Source: Frankia nepalensis (GTDB lineage: Bacteria > Actinomycetota > Actinomycetes > Frankiales > Frankiaceae). Taken from it: a stretch of 58,768 nucleotides of DNA. The stretch is from contig NZ_JADWYU010000090.1 of NCBI RefSeq assembly GCF_016786325.1, forward strand, positions 1 to 58,768, given 5' to 3'. Positions 10,306-18,222 of this stretch are shown here, piece after piece. A program made the position numbers and the translations under genes. Every line of letters starts with the position of its first letter. Positions within the stretch are counted from its first letter, which is position 1. The notes under the pieces are model-generated. The model made no database searches, had not been told where the DNA came from, and saw only the letters and a list, made by a program, of their open reading frames with translations.

Positions 10306-10324
10306 AGGGGTGAGGTTAACCTAA
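10306..10324 (-). promoter_or_regulatory. DtxR/IdeR/DmdR-like iron box
   Basis: On the minus strand the 19 bases read TTAGGTTAACCTCACCCCT. Against the Streptomyces-type iron box as I remember it (TTAGGTTAGGCTCACCTAA) 14 of 19 positions agree, including the whole first eight. The site is about 120 bases before the ABC exporter start and about 175 before the formyltransferase, so Fe2+-loaded repressor could shut off one or both. Confidence 0.55.
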
Positions 10325-10410
10325 GTCGCCCTGTTCGGGAGGAGGCCGACATGCCGGTCGTGCGCGTCGCGCGCTGGCGCCACGGGATCGAGCAGCCGGA
10401 GCGGAATGGC

Positions 10411-10440
10411 TTGACACCTTGATGGACCCGCCAGAAGGAT
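10411..10440 (+). promoter_or_regulatory. Candidate sigma-70-type promoter for the formyltransferase gene
   Basis: A perfect TTGACA at 10411-10416 is followed after 18 bases by AAGGAT (10435-10440), a passable -10. It ends about 57 bases before the ATG of the gene at 10498. Rare as such exact -35 hexamers are in this GC-rich sequence, the -10 is weak. Confidence 0.45.
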
Positions 10441-10497
10441 CATTGGGCCCTGCCTGACCCTGGGCTGGGCGCGCTCGACTCCAAGGAGCTTCGCGTC

Positions 10498-11445
10498 ATG
10501 CGTGTCGTCATGTTCGGTTACCAGACGTGGGGGCACCGGACCCTGCGGGCGCTGCTCGACTCGCGCCACGAGGTCACCCTCGTCGTCACCCATCCACAGA
10601 GTGATCAGCCATACGAGAAGATCTGGTCCGACTCGGTGGCGGACCTCGCGGAGGAGAGCGGTGTTCCGGTGGCGATCCGTTCCCGCCCGGACGACGACGA
10701 GCTGATGGACCTGCTCAAGGCGGCCGCCCCGGACGTCATCGTCGCCACCAACTGGCGTACCTGGATCCCACCGAAGATCTTCGGCCTGCCGCCGTTGGGC
10801 ACGCTGAACATTCACGACTCGCTGCTGCCGGCCTATGCCGGCTTCTCTCCGTTGATCTGGGCGCTGATCAATGGTGAGCGGGAGGTCGGGGTGACCGCCC
10901 ACATGATGGACGAGACCCTCGACGCCGGTGACATCGTGCTGCAGCGCGCCGTCCCGGTCGGCCCCCGGGACACGACAGCCGACCTGTTCCACAAGACGCT
11001 CGCGCTGTTCGGCCCGATCACCGTCGACGGCCTGGCGCTCATCGAGTCCGGCCGCACCGAATGGGTGAAGCAGGACCGGTCGAAGGCGAGTTTCTTCCAC
11101 AAGCGGTCCCTGCGGGACAGCCTCATCGACTGGACCTGGACAGCCGAGGAGCTCGACCGGTTCGTCCGGGCGCTTTCCGACCCGTACCCGAACGCCTTCA
11201 CCTACCGGAACGGAGAGCGGGTCCGCGTCATCGAGGCCGACATCTCCGACGGCATCTACGGCGGCACCCCCGGCCGGATCTTCATCCGGGAGGGCGACGG
11301 CGTCGTCATCGCCGCCGGCGCCGAGGCCCGCCGCGGCCGCGGCCACGGCCTGCGCATCAGGCGCGTCCGGCTCGACGACGGCACCGAGCTCGCCGCCCCC
11401 GACTACTTCACCACCATGGGCGGCTACCTCACCGACCGTCCCTGA
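10498..11445 (+). CDS. Hydroxyornithine formyltransferase-like protein (CchA-like)
   Basis: The 315-residue product has the formyl-tetrahydrofolate transferase fold: N-terminal Rossmann-like MRVVMFGYQTWG, a central LNIHDSLLPAYAGFSP segment containing the catalytic Asn and His, and HMMDETLDAGDIV where the catalytic Asp lies; a C-terminal Fmt-like domain follows, with YGGTPGRIFIREGDGV. From memory it is much closer to CchA of coelichelin biosynthesis, which formylates N5-hydroxyornithine, than to methionyl-tRNA formyltransferase. A good AAGGAG lies ten bases before the ATG. It stands alone: no ornithine monooxygenase or NRPS is in the window. It is divergent from the exporter pair and near an iron box, so iron-regulated siderophore assembly with partners elsewhere is the likely job. 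Confidence 0.8.
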   Translation: MRVVMFGYQTWGHRTLRALLDSRHEVTLVVTHPQSDQPYEKIWSDSVADLAEESGVPVAIRSRPDDDELMDLLKAAAPDVIVATNWRTWIPPKIFGLPPLGTLNIHDSLLPAYAGFSPLIWALINGEREVGVTAHMMDETLDAGDIVLQRAVPVGPRDTTADLFHKTLALFGPITVDGLALIESGRTEWVKQDRSKASFFHKRSLRDSLIDWTWTAEELDRFVRALSDPYPNAFTYRNGERVRVIEADISDGIYGGTPGRIFIREGDGVVIAAGAEARRGRGHGLRIRRVRLDDGTELAAPDYFTTMGGYLTDRP

Positions 11446-11903
11446 ACGCGGTCCGGCGGCACCGTCAGCCGGCCTGGCGGTAGCCCGTGCCCCACGGTCG
11501 TCCCCGCGGATCTCGACGGGGCCGCCGAACCGCCGATTCGCGCGCACATCCGCCGATCATGAGACGTCGCGAGCCCCGCTTCGTTTCTTGATCATCGGTT
11601 CTGTGTGGTGCTCGGTGATTTCCGCCCGTCGTGTCCCTGGATTCCGCGCACATCTGGTGATCTACGGGCCGGAGCGGGGTGGGATGGGGCGGGCTGAAGA
11701 TCACCAGTTGTGTACGCGGATCCGCGTTCCGGGATCCGTCCGAAAGATCTGTGAGCGCCGGATCGGTGCTTCTGGGCGGCGAACCACCAGGCCCGGTGCC
11801 GGTGACCTGGTGTGACTCGCGAAAACCCGGCGGTTTCTGGCGTGCCGTGCAGTGGAGTCGTCGGTCCACTGCACGGCGCCGTGGGCCCTCGGCGCGGGCG
11901 GAG
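11446..11903. other. Intergenic region with no gene
   Basis: About 460 bases between convergent genes. Two imperfect direct copies of a CGCGCACATC-containing segment occur near 11537 and 11645, each followed by a GATC-containing stretch, and two ATCAT-type inverted elements flank 11560-11600. Apart from the terminator near its right end I see no coding potential. Confidence 0.5.
11845..11876 (-). terminator. Perfect 12-bp hairpin after the TerD-VWA gene
   Basis: CCGTGCAGTGGA (11845-11856) and TCCACTGCACGG (11865-11876) are exact inverted copies around an eight-base loop, 28 bases downstream of the stop codon at 11904. A strong candidate intrinsic terminator for the minus-strand gene. Confidence 0.7.
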
Positions 11904-13391
11904 TCAGCCGACGATGCCGGCGGCGCGGGCGGCGGACAGCCACAGCGGGAACTCGGCGAGGAGCTGGTCGTAGAGCTCGGCGTCGGTGAGCGCGCGCGGG
12001 TCGCGTCCGGTCGCGAAGAAGCCGGCGTTGTCGACCACGCGGCCGGCCAGCGTGTCCAGCTTGGACAGGAACTTCAGCTGGCGGGCCTGGCCGAAGCCGA
12101 CGAACTGCCAGAAGATCGGGAGGTTGCTGGTCTGCCGCAGCAGGTCGGTGGCCTGGCGGCGGTCGAAGGGGGCGCCGTCGGTCTGGAACACGACGAATGC
12201 CGGGTGGCCGTTCCAGTTCGCGCGGTGGTGCTCCATGACGGCCCGCATGGCCGGGACATAGTTGGTGCCGCCCCACGGGAGCTTGGCCTGCAGTGACTCG
12301 ATCCGGCCGTGGTAGTCGGCCAGGCCGATCTCGTCGACCAGGTTGACCTCGTGGGAGAAGAACACCAGGGGTACGACGCCGTCGTCGTCGAGATTGGCGG
12401 ACAGGCCGAGGACCTGCTCGGCGAGCCGTTGCATGGTCCCGTTGCGGTAGTAGCCGGACATGCTGCCCGAATGGTCCATGACCAGGTAGACCGCTGCCCG
12501 CTGCCCGGAGACGCCTTTCTTCCGCAGGCTGACTCCGGCCTCCTTGTACAGGCTGACCAGGCCGGGCGCCGTCCGTTGGACCTTCTCGAGACTGAGCGCG
12601 GGCGTGTCCCCGCTGGCGGTGCCGGAGGCGGGCGGCGCGCTCGCTCCCCACCGGTCTGGCGTCCCCTGGCCGGGATCTCCCGGCCAGGGAGCGGGCGCCG
12701 GCCGCCAGGGCGCGGAGGTAGCCGGAGGCGGGGGAGCCGGCGGGCCTGGCGGGGCTGGCCGCCGGCCGGCAGGAGGGGGAGCGGCCATGGCCGGGTGGCC
12801 GACGGATGCCGGCGGGGCTGCCGGGCCGGGCGGGGCTGGCGGGGCGGCTGGCGACGGGCCGACGGGGCGCGCCGAGGTCTGGGCGGGGGTGCCGGGGTCG
12901 TCGACGACGATGCCGAAGTCGGAGGCCAGGCCCGCCAGGCCCGTGGCGTAGCCCTGGCCGACGGCGCGGACCTTCCACTGGTCGTTGCGCCGGTAGATCT
13001 CGGCGAGCAGGACGATGGTCTCGCCGTGGGTCAGGGCCGGCGGGGCGAACGCGAACCGGCTGGCACCATCGACGATCTCCACTGTCGGGGTGCTCGCCGC
13101 GTCGAAGACCGCCGTCGCGCGTGCCGCGTCGATGCTCGCGGTCACGACGACCTTGGCGACGGTCGCGGGTATCCGGGTGATGTCGACGGTGACGGTGGCG
13201 CCGTCGAGGCGCACACCGTCCTGGGCCGGATGGTTGAAGAACACCAGGTCGTCGTCGCCGCGGACCTTCCCGGCCGCGGTCAGCAGCACCGCGGACACGT
13301 CGATCGCCCGGCCCGCCGCCGTCACCGTGGCGCTGACCGGTCCACCCGACAGCGGAGCGTTCCCACCTGGCGTCAGCTGGGTCGTCCCCAT
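11904..13391 (-). CDS. TerD domain - VWA (TerF-like) fusion protein
   Basis: The 495-residue protein has an N-terminal TerD domain (about 1-170): an L-x-P-GGN start, the DDLVFFNHP acidic calcium-site segment and the HGETIVLLAEIYRRNDQWKVRAVGQGY core. A Pro/Ala/Gly linker (about 170-285) joins it to a von Willebrand A domain (about 300-495) with the metal-site motif DHSGS and the TerF-like QFVGFG and LPWGGTNY segments. TerD proteins bind Ca2+ and belong to the tellurium/stress-resistance (ter) systems thought to act at the membrane. No other ter gene is adjacent. ATG 13391 starts directly at the TerD domain. Confidence 0.88.
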   Translation of the reverse strand: MGTTQLTPGGNAPLSGGPVSATVTAAGRAIDVSAVLLTAAGKVRGDDDLVFFNHPAQDGVRLDGATVTVDITRIPATVAKVVVTASIDAARATAVFDAASTPTVEIVDGASRFAFAPPALTHGETIVLLAEIYRRNDQWKVRAVGQGYATGLAGLASDFGIVVDDPGTPAQTSARPVGPSPAAPPAPPGPAAPPASVGHPAMAAPPPAGRRPAPPGPPAPPPPATSAPWRPAPAPWPGDPGQGTPDRWGASAPPASGTASGDTPALSLEKVQRTAPGLVSLYKEAGVSLRKKGVSGQRAAVYLVMDHSGSMSGYYRNGTMQRLAEQVLGLSANLDDDGVVPLVFFSHEVNLVDEIGLADYHGRIESLQAKLPWGGTNYVPAMRAVMEHHRANWNGHPAFVVFQTDGAPFDRRQATDLLRQTSNLPIFWQFVGFGQARQLKFLSKLDTLAGRVVDNAGFFATGRDPRALTDAELYDQLLAEFPLWLSAARAAGIVG

Positions 13392-13602
13392 GGCGACATC
13401 GCCCCCTGATCGGTCGATACTGCGCGGGGCATCCTATGGGCTCGCGAGCGTGGGGGCCTCGTGAGCTCGGATTCGGGGGCGGCGAGGGGCGGCCGATCGC
13501 CGCGACGCCGGCCGATCGCCGCGACGCCCGCCCACCACGACCGCGCGCCCCGTCGCCGGCCGCCCTGCCGGTTCGCTGGCGAAGGTCAGGCTCTCGGCCG
13601 GG
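13392..13602. other. Intergenic region with short tandem repeat
   Basis: Contains two adjacent copies of a 19-20 base unit built on GGCCGATCGCCGCGACGCC at about 13490-13530. No gene seen. It should hold the promoter of the TerD-VWA gene. Confidence 0.4.
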
Positions 13603-14934
13603 TCAGGCCGGACAGAGGGTGAGGTCGCCGGAAGGGGCGCGGATGACGCGGGTCGCGTGGGGGCGGCTCACGCGGTCCAGGGTTTCGGCGAGCCAGATGG
13701 CGTCGCCGGTCGCGGCACGTTCGAGCCGCAGGCGGCGGGTTCGCAGGAGGGTCAGCCGTGCATCGAGGAGAGTCCCGGTACTCGCGTCGACCACGACCGT
13801 GTAGAGGGGGCGAAGGTCGTCGCGGTAGGACTCGTGGCCGGTGATGCCCTCGTAGTCGTCGATGAAGTCGCCGCAGCCATAGAGAACAAGGCTGTCGCGG
13901 TAGATCTCGACGGGTCGCGGATGGTGCGACGAGTGGCCGTGGACGACGTCGACCCCGCCGTCGACCAGCCCGTGCGCGAGCCGGATCTGGTCGTCGTCGA
14001 CGTCGTATCCCCAGTTCGAGCCCCAGTGGATCGAGACGACGACGACGTCTCCGGGCCGACGGGCCGCGGCGACCCGGGACAGGATCGCGTCGGCCTGCGT
14101 GTCGGCATCGGCTTGCCAGGGCGGCGCCAGCAGCGCGACGCCTGGCCGCGTGGCCGTCGCCGCCCAGTCCGGCGGCACGCCGCTGGTAGGCGCCGCGCAC
14201 GCGAGCACCAGGACCCGGCCCCGGCCCCGGCTGCCCGCGGGTACGGTCACCGGGCGCCAGGCCTCCTCGGCGTCGCGGCCGGCGCCGGCGAAGGCGATCC
14301 CGGCGGCTGAGAGCGCCTCGAGGGTGTCGACGAGGCCGCGCCGGCCGAAATCGAGGACGTGGTTGTTGGCGAGCGAGCAGACATCGGGCCGGCCGGCGGC
14401 CAGGCAGCCGAGGTTGTCCGGGCTCATCCGGTAGTGGACCGCCTTGTCGGGCGCGAAGTCGTCGACACGGGTGACGCTGGTCTCCAGGTTCATCACCCGG
14501 ACTGCCGCACCCCGCCGCCCGGGCGCGTGGGCGGCCAAGGCGACATGGCCCCACTCGCGACCAGCTCGCTCGTGATCAGCCAGCGTGTCGGTGTCGGCCA
14601 GGACGCCGGCGTCGGGGTGGGCGTTGGCGTCGGCTCCGGCGTCGGCTCCGACGCCGACGCCGACGCCGACGCCGGTGTCGGCCAGGGCGCTGGTGTCGGC
14701 GTCGGCCAGGGCGGCGAGCGCGTCGCCCCAAGGCCAGCGGTCGTCGACCGGGCGGGGGATCGGGCCGCTTGCGTGCTCGGCCAGCGTCACGTAGTCGCGC
14801 GCGTCCTCGATGCACACCTCGGTGATCCGCGGGTCGCCGGGGTGCGCGAGGATCTGGTCGACCCCACGCCCCAGCATCACGTCGCCGCACAGGCACAGCG
14901 TCACGGAACCTTCGGTAGCCGGTCGGACGCTCAC
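13603..14934 (-). CDS. CapA family (PGA_cap) metallophosphatase-like protein
   Basis: About 443 residues. It has the hallmarks of the CapA/PgsA fold: GDVMLGRGVD near the N-terminus, NLETSV, SLANNHVLDFG, VVVSIHWGSNWGYDVDDDQ and the HGHSSHHPRPVEIY histidine cluster followed by LVLYGCGDFIDDYEG, all typical metal-ligand positions of calcineurin-like phosphatases. Family members help make poly-gamma-glutamate or act on related envelope substrates, but no capB/capC is here, so the substrate is unknown. A low-complexity insert (repeats of Gly-Val, Asp-Ala; DNA about 14590-14720) splits the front of the domain. The GTG at 14934 is chosen because VTLCLCGDVM follows closely; longer starts are possible. 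No signal peptide is visible. Confidence 0.82.
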   Translation of the reverse strand: MSVRPATEGSVTLCLCGDVMLGRGVDQILAHPGDPRITEVCIEDARDYVTLAEHASGPIPRPVDDRWPWGDALAALADADTSALADTGVGVGVGVGADAGADANAHPDAGVLADTDTLADHERAGREWGHVALAAHAPGRRGAAVRVMNLETSVTRVDDFAPDKAVHYRMSPDNLGCLAAGRPDVCSLANNHVLDFGRRGLVDTLEALSAAGIAFAGAGRDAEEAWRPVTVPAGSRGRGRVLVLACAAPTSGVPPDWAATATRPGVALLAPPWQADADTQADAILSRVAAARRPGDVVVVSIHWGSNWGYDVDDDQIRLAHGLVDGGVDVVHGHSSHHPRPVEIYRDSLVLYGCGDFIDDYEGITGHESYRDDLRPLYTVVVDASTGTLLDARLTLLRTRRLRLERAATGDAIWLAETLDRVSRPHATRVIRAPSGDLTLCPA

Positions 14935-15006
14935 AGTTCCAACGCTACGCGCCAACGGGTGCCCACTCGGGCGCGCGGACGCTGGCCGCGCTGGCGGGAC
15001 GCGCCC

Positions 15007-15058
15007 GTCATACCTGGTGGTCGTGAGTTGTCCCCGAATCGTGACCACCAGGTATGAC
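15007..15058. repeat. Perfect 16-bp inverted repeat, 20-base loop
   Basis: GTCATACCTGGTGGTC (15007-15022) is exactly complementary in reverse to GACCACCAGGTATGAC (15043-15058). It lies between two minus-strand genes, about 180 bases after the monooxygenase stop codon and 75 before the CapA start. It may be a terminator, a regulator site or a mobile palindrome. Unusually for a terminator here it is not GC-extreme. Confidence 0.6.
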
Positions 15059-15234
15059 AGGCGACCCGACGACGCGGGGTACTTTCGGCACGTTGCTGCT
15101 ACCTCGTGGGTGTTCGCCCCGCCGGCCGCGCTCGTGGGGCCAAGATCAGTCAGACGGGGCGCGCCGTCAGCGACGCGGAGCGTCTGATCTCTCGGCTGTC
15201 GTTCTGGTACGGACGAACGCCGCTGGATGCGGTA

Positions 15235-16275
15235 CTAGCTGAGCCAGGTGCGGAGCTGCTCGACGAGGGCCACCCGGGAACGGTGGTCGGCGGCGAGCGG
15301 GGTGACGGTGAGGGTGGTCGCGCCGGCGTCGGCGTAGGCGGCGAGCTTCTCGCGGACCTGGGTCGCCGGGCCGATCAGCGCGGTCGCGCGCAGCAGTTCC
15401 TCGGGGACCGCGGCCTCGGCTTCCTTCTTCTTCCCGGACAGGTAGAGGTCCTGGATCAGCTCGGCCTCCTTCTCGTAGCCGTAGCGCTGGGCGAGGCTGT
15501 TGTAGAAGTTGCGACCCTTCGCGCCCATCCCGCCGATGTAGAGAGCGAACATCGGGCGCATGAGGTCCAGCAGGCCGTCGGTGTCGTCGCCGATGGCCAG
15601 CGGGGCGGACACGATGACGTCGAGCGGGCCAAGCTCCGGGTCGCGCCTCGCCTTGCCGGCCGCGAGCGACGAACCCCAGACGGCGGTGGCCTTCTCCGGG
15701 TGGAAGAACAGGGGCTGCCAGCCCTCGGCGACCTCGGCCGCCAGTTCCACGTTCTTCGGGCCGATCGCGGCGACGAAGATCGGGATGCGGGGTCGGACCG
15801 GATGGTTGATGAGCTTGAGCGGCTTGCCGAGGCCGGTGCCCTGCTCGGGCGGCAGCGGCAGCGTGTAGTACTTCCCCTGGTACTGGACCGGCTCGCGCCG
15901 CCATACCGCCCGGCAGATGTCGATGAGCTCCCGGGTCCGGCCGAGCGGCGCGTCGTAGGGGACGCCGTGGAACCCCTCGATCACCTGCGGCCCGGAGGCG
16001 CCGAGGCCGAGGGCGAACCGGCCGCCGGAGACGTAGTCCAGCCCGGCGGCCGTCATCGCGATCAGGGTCGGCGTGCGGGTGTAGATCGGCAGGATGCCGG
16101 CGCCCAGCTGGAGCCGCTCGGTCCTCGCCGCGAGGAAACCGAGCTGGCTGACGGCGTCGAACGAGTAGGCCTCCGCGACGAACACGATGTCCAGCCCGGC
16201 CTTCTCGTAGTCCGAGAGCTCGGCCACCGCCTCGGTGAACCCGCCGCTGTAGGACAACTGCATCCCGATCCGCAT
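15235..16275 (-). CDS. LLM-class (luciferase-like, probably F420-dependent) oxidoreductase
   Basis: The 346-residue protein fits the bacterial luciferase-like TIM barrel: MRIGMQLSYSGGF start, AEAYSFDAVSQLGFLAARTERLQLGAGI, YTRTPTLIAMTAAGLDYVSGGRFALGLGASGPQVIEG, PIFVAAIGPKNVELAAEVAEGW and a C-terminal LIGPATQVREKL. In actinobacteria such proteins commonly use F420 to oxidise or reduce small organic compounds; the substrate here cannot be inferred. Length is standard. Starts at ATG 16275 and stands alone on the minus strand. Confidence 0.85.
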   Translation of the reverse strand: MRIGMQLSYSGGFTEAVAELSDYEKAGLDIVFVAEAYSFDAVSQLGFLAARTERLQLGAGILPIYTRTPTLIAMTAAGLDYVSGGRFALGLGASGPQVIEGFHGVPYDAPLGRTRELIDICRAVWRREPVQYQGKYYTLPLPPEQGTGLGKPLKLINHPVRPRIPIFVAAIGPKNVELAAEVAEGWQPLFFHPEKATAVWGSSLAAGKARRDPELGPLDVIVSAPLAIGDDTDGLLDLMRPMFALYIGGMGAKGRNFYNSLAQRYGYEKEAELIQDLYLSGKKKEAEAAVPEELLRATALIGPATQVREKLAAYADAGATTLTVTPLAADHRSRVALVEQLRTWLS

Positions 16276-16409
16276 CCGGCCCGCCTTCCATCCGCGCCCG
16301 CGCCGCCGGCCCGGCTCCGGGCCGTGACGGTGTGCCGACCGTCAGCCTAGGCCGTCCCGCCCGCTGATGACGTTCGTCGCCGCCGTTCGTCGGGCTCCGC
16401 CTGCGCGGA

Positions 16410-16620
16410 CGCCGACGGCGAGGCGGACGCCGAAGGCGATGAGGACGAGGCCGGTGACCGGCCGACCCAGCGGCGAACTGGCGCCGGTCTCGGAGCGTGA
16501 CCAGCGGGAGCGTGGCCAGGGCGCGGGAGCATGATCCGGGCCAAGGAGCGGATGCCGGTGAGCGTCGCGCCGCCAACGAGCGGCAGCGACGTCGCGGCCA
16601 CTCCAGGTCGTTGGTTGTCG
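16410..16620 (-). pseudogene. Degraded LysE-family exporter C-terminal fragment
   Basis: Read on the minus strand with frame changes, this stretch resembles the last third of the intact LysE exporter at 18521-19138: a TSL-LGG-like piece, then RRWV followed (after a frameshift) by VTGLVLIAFGVRLAV. The alignment is clear at the DNA level near the 3' end and fades upstream. No intact frame remains. Confidence 0.55.
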
Positions 16621-16754
16621 TGCGCGGCGAGGTCTCGTCCTCCGCGCGCCTGCCGTGGTCTGTCTGCGGGGTCTGTCCGACTTGGATACTGTTGGGTGAG
16701 GTAGTGTCCGAGTCGACAGTGGCAGAGACTTCCTGGGGAGGGGGCATTACCGTG

Positions 16755-16766
16755 CTGTCTAGACAG
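16755..16766. promoter_or_regulatory. Perfect palindrome upstream of toxin-antitoxin genes
   Basis: CTGTCTAGACAG is a perfect 12-base palindrome 28 bases before the antitoxin start. Antitoxins of the Phd/YefM class bind such sites with their toxins to repress their own operon, so this is a candidate operator. Confidence 0.45.
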
Positions 16767-16793
16767 GACAGATCGGTTGGCCGGGAGGTCTGT

Positions 16794-17087
16794 GTGCGTT
16801 GGCAGGTCCAGGAAGCCAAACAGCGGTTCAGCGAGATGCTGCGTGCCGTGACCCGTGAAGGTCCCCAGACGATCTCTCGGCACGGCCAGGATGCCTTCGT
16901 CGTCATCGACATCGACGAATATCGCCGGTTGACTGGGCGACAGCGTGACCTGAAGTCAATCCTGCTGGGCCCGCCGTACTTCACGGACGAAATGTCCGCA
17001 ATCATGGATGAGATTGAGCAGGACAGGCGGGCGGACGAGCCGCGGCCTGTCGACCTTCCCCACGCGGGAGGGGGCCATGAGCAGTGA
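16794..17087 (+). CDS. Phd/YefM-type antitoxin
   Basis: The 97-residue product begins VRWQVQEAKQRFSEMLRAV and continues ISRHGQDAFVVIDIDEYRRL, the standard Phd/YefM DNA-binding fold. The C-terminal half (ILLGPPYFTDEMSAIMDEIEQDR) should be the toxin-neutralising segment. GTG 16794 is chosen because GGGAGG sits five bases before it; an in-frame GTG at 16752 behind another purine-rich stretch would add 14 residues. The stop overlaps the toxin's GTG, so the pair is co-translated. The pair lies between LysE fragments, in keeping with recent insertion. Confidence 0.85.
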   Translation: MRWQVQEAKQRFSEMLRAVTREGPQTISRHGQDAFVVIDIDEYRRLTGRQRDLKSILLGPPYFTDEMSAIMDEIEQDRRADEPRPVDLPHAGGGHEQ

Positions 17088-17500
17088 GCTTCCTGCTTGA
17101 CACGAACGTCGTCTCCGAGACGCGCAAGAGTCGCCCGGACGCCGGCGTCGTCGACTGGATCGGCTCTGTCGGTGCCGACCACCTACACCTGTCGGTGCTT
17201 ACCCTCGGCGAGATCGAACGGGGCGTTGCCCAACTGCGCCGCCGCGGCGACGACCGCCAAGCCTCCTCGTACGCCGTCTGGCTTGCCTCCCTGACCGAAG
17301 CGTTCGCTGGGCGGATCGTGCCTGTCTCGTTGGAGATCGCTCGCCGCTGGGGGCAGACCGGCGGAATCAACCCCGGTTCAACGGTGGACGCCCTGCTCAG
17401 CGCCACTGCCCAGGCGCACGGCTGGACGCTGGTAACCCGCAACGTCAAGGACTTCGCGTCGCTCGACGTGCCCATACTCAATCCGTTCACCGGCACCTGA
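17084..17500 (+). CDS. vapC: VapC-type PIN-domain toxin
   Basis: The 138-residue PIN domain starts SFLLDTNVVSE with the first catalytic Asp and Asn-containing motif. It has LGEIERG (catalytic Glu) and near the end STVDALLSATAQAHGWTLVTRNVKDF (third and fourth acidic residues). PIN toxins are Mg2+-dependent ribonucleases that cut tRNA or rRNA when free of antitoxin. The GTG start overlaps the antitoxin stop by four bases (GTGA). The antitoxin is Phd/YefM-like rather than VapB/AbrB-like, a common mixed pairing. Length is normal and all key residues are present, so it should be active. Confidence 0.88.
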   Translation: MSFLLDTNVVSETRKSRPDAGVVDWIGSVGADHLHLSVLTLGEIERGVAQLRRRGDDRQASSYAVWLASLTEAFAGRIVPVSLEIARRWGQTGGINPGSTVDALLSATAQAHGWTLVTRNVKDFASLDVPILNPFTGT

Positions 17501-17545
17501 CGGCCACGGGCACGGGCAGCTGACCTGCCGCGTGCTTCCGGAGTT

Positions 17546-17584
17546 TCAGGGCTCGACGGCCATCCCGACGCCGAAGGCGATGAG
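17546..17584 (-). pseudogene. LysE C-terminal tail fragment (13 codons)
   Basis: On the minus strand this encodes LIAFGVGMAVEP and a stop, matching the last residues of the intact LysE protein (LIAFGVRMAVEP). It begins immediately after the TAG of the gene at 17586-17984, so that gene interrupts a former LysE copy whose N-terminal piece lies at 18100-18222. Confidence 0.7.
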
Positions 17585-17585
17585 G

Positions 17586-17984
17586 CTAGGCTGTGATCTT
17601 GTAATTCTCCAGTGGCAGCGTGAGCGCGGCCCCGTCGCGTCCGTGCACGGTGATCGTGCCATCTTCGGCGAAGGCCACGGACTTCTCGAACGCGCCTGGA
17701 AGGTCGTACCTGAGGTCGGTGAACGGGCTGGCGTAGGCAGCCACCCGAGGGGCAGTGGAGGTGCCCATCCGGTGGAGCACCCACAGTTCGCCGTGCTCGG
17801 AGCCGTCGGCGCGGAGCTGCACGCAGTAGCCGGTGCCTTCGCCGGCCAGGGACGGGTCACACACCTCGGCCACGATCCGGGGCGCGCCGTGTTCCCCCGC
17901 GATGGAGACCACGGCGACGCCGAGCAGCGTCAAGACGACGCCGACGACAAGCCCCACCGCGCCGGCGCTCACCAGCTTCCTCAT
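17586..17984 (-). CDS. Small membrane-anchored protein of unknown function
   Basis: About 132 residues: a short basic start (MRKL), one hydrophobic helix of about 22 residues (AGAVGLVVGVVLTLLGVAVV), then a predicted extracytoplasmic beta-rich domain with two cysteines (EVCDP and GYCVQLR) that could form a disulfide. I do not recognise the family. It sits exactly between the two halves of a broken LysE gene, so it probably arrived with a small insertion. ATG 17984 is preferred over the one at 17999 because it begins at the charged residues preceding the membrane segment. Confidence 0.55.
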   Translation of the reverse strand: MRKLVSAGAVGLVVGVVLTLLGVAVVSIAGEHGAPRIVAEVCDPSLAGEGTGYCVQLRADGSEHGELWVLHRMGTSTAPRVAAYASPFTDLRYDLPGAFEKSVAFAEDGTITVHGRDGAALTLPLENYKITA

Positions 17985-18099
17985 GCCGCCATCCTGCATC
18001 CGACGCCTCGGTTGTCATTCGGCCAGGCCCCCAATCCTTCTGGGTTCCAAGGCCCCGTGCGACCAAGATCGGACCGGCGGCTGTCGAGTCAGGGTTCGA

Positions 18100-18222
18100 C
18101 GCCCGCGCCGCGAGCCGAGGCCCGCCCGCCATCAGGTTTCGCGCCACCACCAGCGTGTCCGGCTCCGGCATCAGCACGACGAGCACGGACGCGACCGCGA
18201 ACGTGGTAACCGCGACCAGCAT
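18100..18222 (-). pseudogene. LysE N-terminal fragment (about 41 codons)
   Basis: Starts with an ATG and encodes MLVAVTTFAVASVLVVL, then PEPDTLVVARNLMAGGPRL, about 85% identical by eye to the N-terminus of the intact plus-strand LysE at 18521. It then leaves the family abruptly at about 18100. The bases just upstream of its ATG also resemble those upstream of the intact gene, so promoter and gene start were duplicated in inverted orientation. Confidence 0.75.

Noticed and set aside
16347-16883. 178-codon minus-strand frame before the toxin-antitoxin genes
   Set aside because: Ser/Arg/Pro-rich and partly out of frame with the LysE remnant it covers; better explained as a decayed LysE fragment.
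15167-17182. 671-codon minus-strand frame across the monooxygenase
   Set aside because: Runs through several genes in another frame, with no recognisable domains.
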